64,000 bases of DNA from Ryuthela nishihirai (lineage: Eukaryota; Arthropoda; Arachnida; Araneae; Heptathelidae), in contig JAWZYU010000034.1 in NCBI GenBank assembly GCA_038380435.1, positions 35,712,901 to 35,776,900 on the forward strand, read 5' to 3'. Made by a program: the position numbers and the translations under genes. The notes below the pieces were generated by a model, which saw only the letters and a list, made by a program, of their open reading frames with translations, made no database searches and was not told where the DNA came from. Position 1 is the stretch's first letter, and the number at the start of each line of letters is the position of its first letter. Shown here piece by piece: positions 60,891 through 64,000 of the stretch.

Positions 60891-63800
60891 TATATATATG
60901 TTTTTTTTTTATTCCCATTGTTATACCATAACTATAGTTTTATCTATCTATACAAGGGGTACGCCAGTTACATACACATTTCCAGGAGGTTCATGAAGCA
61001 TAAAAGGTTGAGAACCATTGATATATATGTTTTATTTTATTCCCATTGTTTTACTATAACTATAGTTTTATCTATCTATACAAGGGGTACGCCAGTTACA
61101 TACACATTTCCAGAGGGTACGTGAAGCATAAAAGGTTGAGAACCACTGATATATATGTTTTATTTTATTCCCATTTTTATACTATAACTATAGTTTTATC
61201 TATCTATACAAGGGGTACGCCAGTTACATACACATTTCCAGGGGGTACGTGAAGCATAAAAGGTTGAGAACCACTGATATATATGCTTTATTTTATTACC
61301 ATTGTTATACTATAACTATAGTTTTATCTATCTATACAAGGGGTACGCCAGTTACATACACATTTCCAGAGGGTACGTGAAGCATAAAAGGTTGAGAACC
61401 ACATATATATATGTTTTATTTTATTCCCATTTTTATACTATAACTATAGTTTTATCTATCTATACAAGGGGTACGCCAGTTACATACACATTTCCAGGGG
61501 GTACGTGAAGCATAAAAGGTTGAGAACCACTGATATATATGCTTTATTTTATTCCCATTGTTATACCATAACTATAGTTTTATCTATCTATACAAGGGGT
61601 ACGCCAGTTACATACACATTTCCAGGGGATACGTGAAGCATAAAAGGTTGAGAACCACTGATATATATGTTTTGTTTTATTCCCATTTTTATACTATAAC
61701 TATAGTTTTATCTATATATACAAGGGGTACGCCAGTTACATACACATTTCCAGGGGGTACGTGAAGCATAAAAGGTTGAGAACCACTGATATATATGTTT
61801 TGTTTTATTCCCATTGTTATACTATAACTATAGTTTTATCTATCTATACAAGGGGTACGCCAGTTACATACACATTTCCAGGGGGTACGTGAAGCATAAA
61901 AGGTTGAGAACCACTGATATATATGTTTTATTTTATTCCCATTTTTATACTATAACTATAGTTTTATCTATCTATACAAGGGGTACGCCAGTTACATACA
62001 CATTTCCAGGGGGTACGTGAAGCATAAAAGGTTGAGAACCACTGATATATATGTTTTATTTTATTCCCATTTTTATACTATAACTATAGTTTTATCTATC
62101 TATACAAGGGGTACGCCAGTTACATACACATTTCCAGGGGGTAAGTGAAGAATAAAAGGTTGAGAACCACTGATATATATGTTTTATTTTATTCCCATTG
62201 TTATACTATAACTATAGTTTTATCTTTCTATACAAGGGGTACGCCAGTTACATACACATTTCCAGGGGGTACGTGAAGCATAAAAGGTTGAGAACCACTG
62301 ATATATATGCTTTATTTTATTCCCATTGTTATACTATAACTATAGTTTTATCTATCTATACAAGGGGTACGCCAGTTACATACACATTTCCAGGGGGTAC
62401 GTGAAGCATAAAAGGTTGAGAACCACTGATATATATGCTTTATTTTATTCCCATTGTTATACTATAACTATAGTTTTATCTATCTATACAAGGGGTACGC
62501 CAGTTACATACACATTTCCAGAGGGTACGTGAAGCATAAAAGGTTGAGAACCACTGATATATATGTTTTGTTTTATTCCCATTGTTATACTATAACTATA
62601 GTTTTATCTATCTATACAAGGGGTACGCCAGTTACATACACATTTCCAGGGGGTACGTGAAGCATAAAAGGTTGAGAACCACTGATATATATGTTTTATT
62701 TTATTCCCATTGTTATACTATAACTATAGTTTTATCTATCTATACAAGGGGTACGCCAGTTACATACACATTTCCAGGGGGTACGTTAAGCATAAAAGTT
62801 GAGAACCACTGATATATATGCTTTTATTTTATTCCCATTGTTATACTATAACTATTTGTTTAATCTATCTATACAAGGGGACGCCAGTTACATACACATT
62901 TCCAGGGGGTACGTGAAGCATAAAAGGTTGAGAACCACTGATATATATGCTTTATTTTATTCCCATTTTTATACTATAACTATAGTTTTATCTATCTATA
63001 CAAGGGGTACGCCAGTTACATACACATTTCCAGAGGGTACGTGAAGCATAAAAGGTTGAGAACCACTGATATATATGTTTTGTTTTATTCCCATTGTTAT
63101 ACTATAACTATAGTTTTATCTATCTATACAAGGGGTACGCCAGTTACATACACATTTCCAGGGGGTACGTGAAGCATAAAAGGTTGAGAACCACTGATAT
63201 ATATGCTTTATTTTATTCCCATTGTTATACTATAACTATAGTTTTATCTATCTATACAAGGGGTACGCCAGTTACATACACATTTCCAGGGGGTACGTGA
63301 AGCATAAAAGGTTGAGAACCACTGATATATATGCTTTATTTTATTCCCATTGTTATACTATAACTATAGTTTTATCTATCTATACAAGGGGTACGCCAGT
63401 TACATACACATTTCCAGGGGGTACGTGAAGCATAAAAGGTTGAGAACCACTGATATATATGCTTTATTTTATTCCCATTGTTATACTATAACTATAGTTT
63501 TATCTATCTATACAAGGGGTACGCCAGTTACATACACATTTCCAGAGGGTACGTGAAGCATAAAAGGTTGAGAACCACTGATATATATGTTTTGTTTTAT
63601 TCCCATTGTTATACTATAACTATAGTTTTATCTATCTATACAAGGGGTACGCCAGTTACATACACATTTCCAGGGGGTACGTGAAGCATAAAAGGTTGAG
63701 AACCACTGATATATATGCTTTATTTTATTCCCATTGTTATACTATAACTATAGTTTTATCTATCTATACAAGGGGTACGCCAGTTACATACACATTTCCA

Positions 63801-64000
63801 GTGGTACGTGAAGCATAAAAGGTTGAGAACCACTGATATATATGTTTTATTTTATTCCCATTGTTATACTATAACTATAGTTTTATCTATCTATACAAGG
63901 GGTACGCCAGTTACATACACATTTCCAGGGGATACGTGAAGCATAAAAGGTTGAGAACCACTGATATATATGTTTTATTTTATTCCCATTGTTATACTAT
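60891..64000. repeat. 128-bp satellite, about 24 monomers, open at the window end
   Basis: Strict 128-bp period. Monomer: GATATATATGTTTTATTTTA, TTCCCATTGTTATACTATAA, CTATAGTTTTATCTATCTAT, ACAAGGGGTACGCCAGTTAC, ATACACATTTCCAGGGGGTA, CGTGAAGCATAAAAGGTTGA, GAACCACT. Read on the minus strand each unit begins CAGTGGTTCTCAACCTTTTA, a classic hAT-type terminus, with two nearby CGTACCCC/GCGTACCCC boxes. Homogeneity is very high; variants (GCTTTATTTTA/GTTTTGTTTTA, CATTTTTATAC/CATTGTTATAC, CCAGAGGG) alternate in blocks. Short overlapping frames recur every 128 bp and are not genes. Confidence 0.97.

Noticed and set aside
60918..63818. 68-residue frames repeated every 128 bp (MLYYNYSFIYLYKGYASYIH type)
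   Set aside because: By-product of the 128-bp satellite; 128 is not divisible by 3, so the frame rotates and is interrupted in each unit.

Overview
This is a stretch of animal nuclear genome, probably from an arthropod with a large, repeat-rich genome. The species cannot be fixed from the sequence, and 'arthropod' is an inference. There is no bacterial gene organisation. The window contains tRNA-derived SINEs, one RTE-like LINE, terminal-inverted-repeat DNA transposon remnants (Tc1/mariner, hAT, piggyBac types) and several kilobase-scale satellites. I found no complete host protein-coding gene. The only host coding candidate is a possible last exon of a membrane protein at 55483-55788 on the minus strand, and the support is weak. 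Most open frames in the window come from repeats whose monomers lack stop codons.

Layout. 1-1250: a short array resembling a SINE tail, then a 27-bp minisatellite. 2221-8345: a 79-bp satellite of about 77 monomers with higher-order structure. 8790-16610: nested SINEs, a 21-bp GT-rich minisatellite (11297-11855) and a 101-bp array made of SINE tails. 16620-18600: about 2 kb of almost pure purine strand, built from 63/127-bp repeats and interrupted by a second SINE. 19400-25620: SINEs, including one whose interior has expanded into a 38-bp minisatellite. 23923-25620 and 30141-31430 form a long inverted duplication. 32341-35210: an RTE-like LINE inserted in a ~65-bp satellite, with the 5' end of the same kind of LINE lying downstream at 35871-36684. 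38814-40887 and 44832-45327: palindromic Tc1/mariner-type MITEs, partly tandemised. 41871-54320: a dense SINE field. 54864-57610: the largest low-repeat interval. 57615-58150: a piggyBac-type remnant. 58500-59330: a Tc1-like transposase pseudogene split by a SINE. 60800-64000: a 128-bp satellite whose monomer ends like a hAT transposon, running off the window.

The dominant element, called SINE-A here, has a tRNA-like head with Pol III A and B boxes, a central conserved block and a 3' end in CAACC repeats. About 48 copies or fragments are present. At least eleven have target-site duplications of 9-13 bp, which fixes their boundaries. Many copies carry the 3' half as a 169-bp module repeated 2-5 times head to tail with the same junction each time. 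A second tRNA-derived family, SINE-B, has about 10 copies ending in ATTT repeats.

The main theme is transposons turning into satellites. At least three arrays are clearly made of SINE-A pieces or lie inside SINE-A, one is made from a Tc1-type MITE and one from a hAT-type terminus. The RTE-like locus is the other standout, because its two pieces are circularly permuted and the host satellite preserves the empty insertion site.
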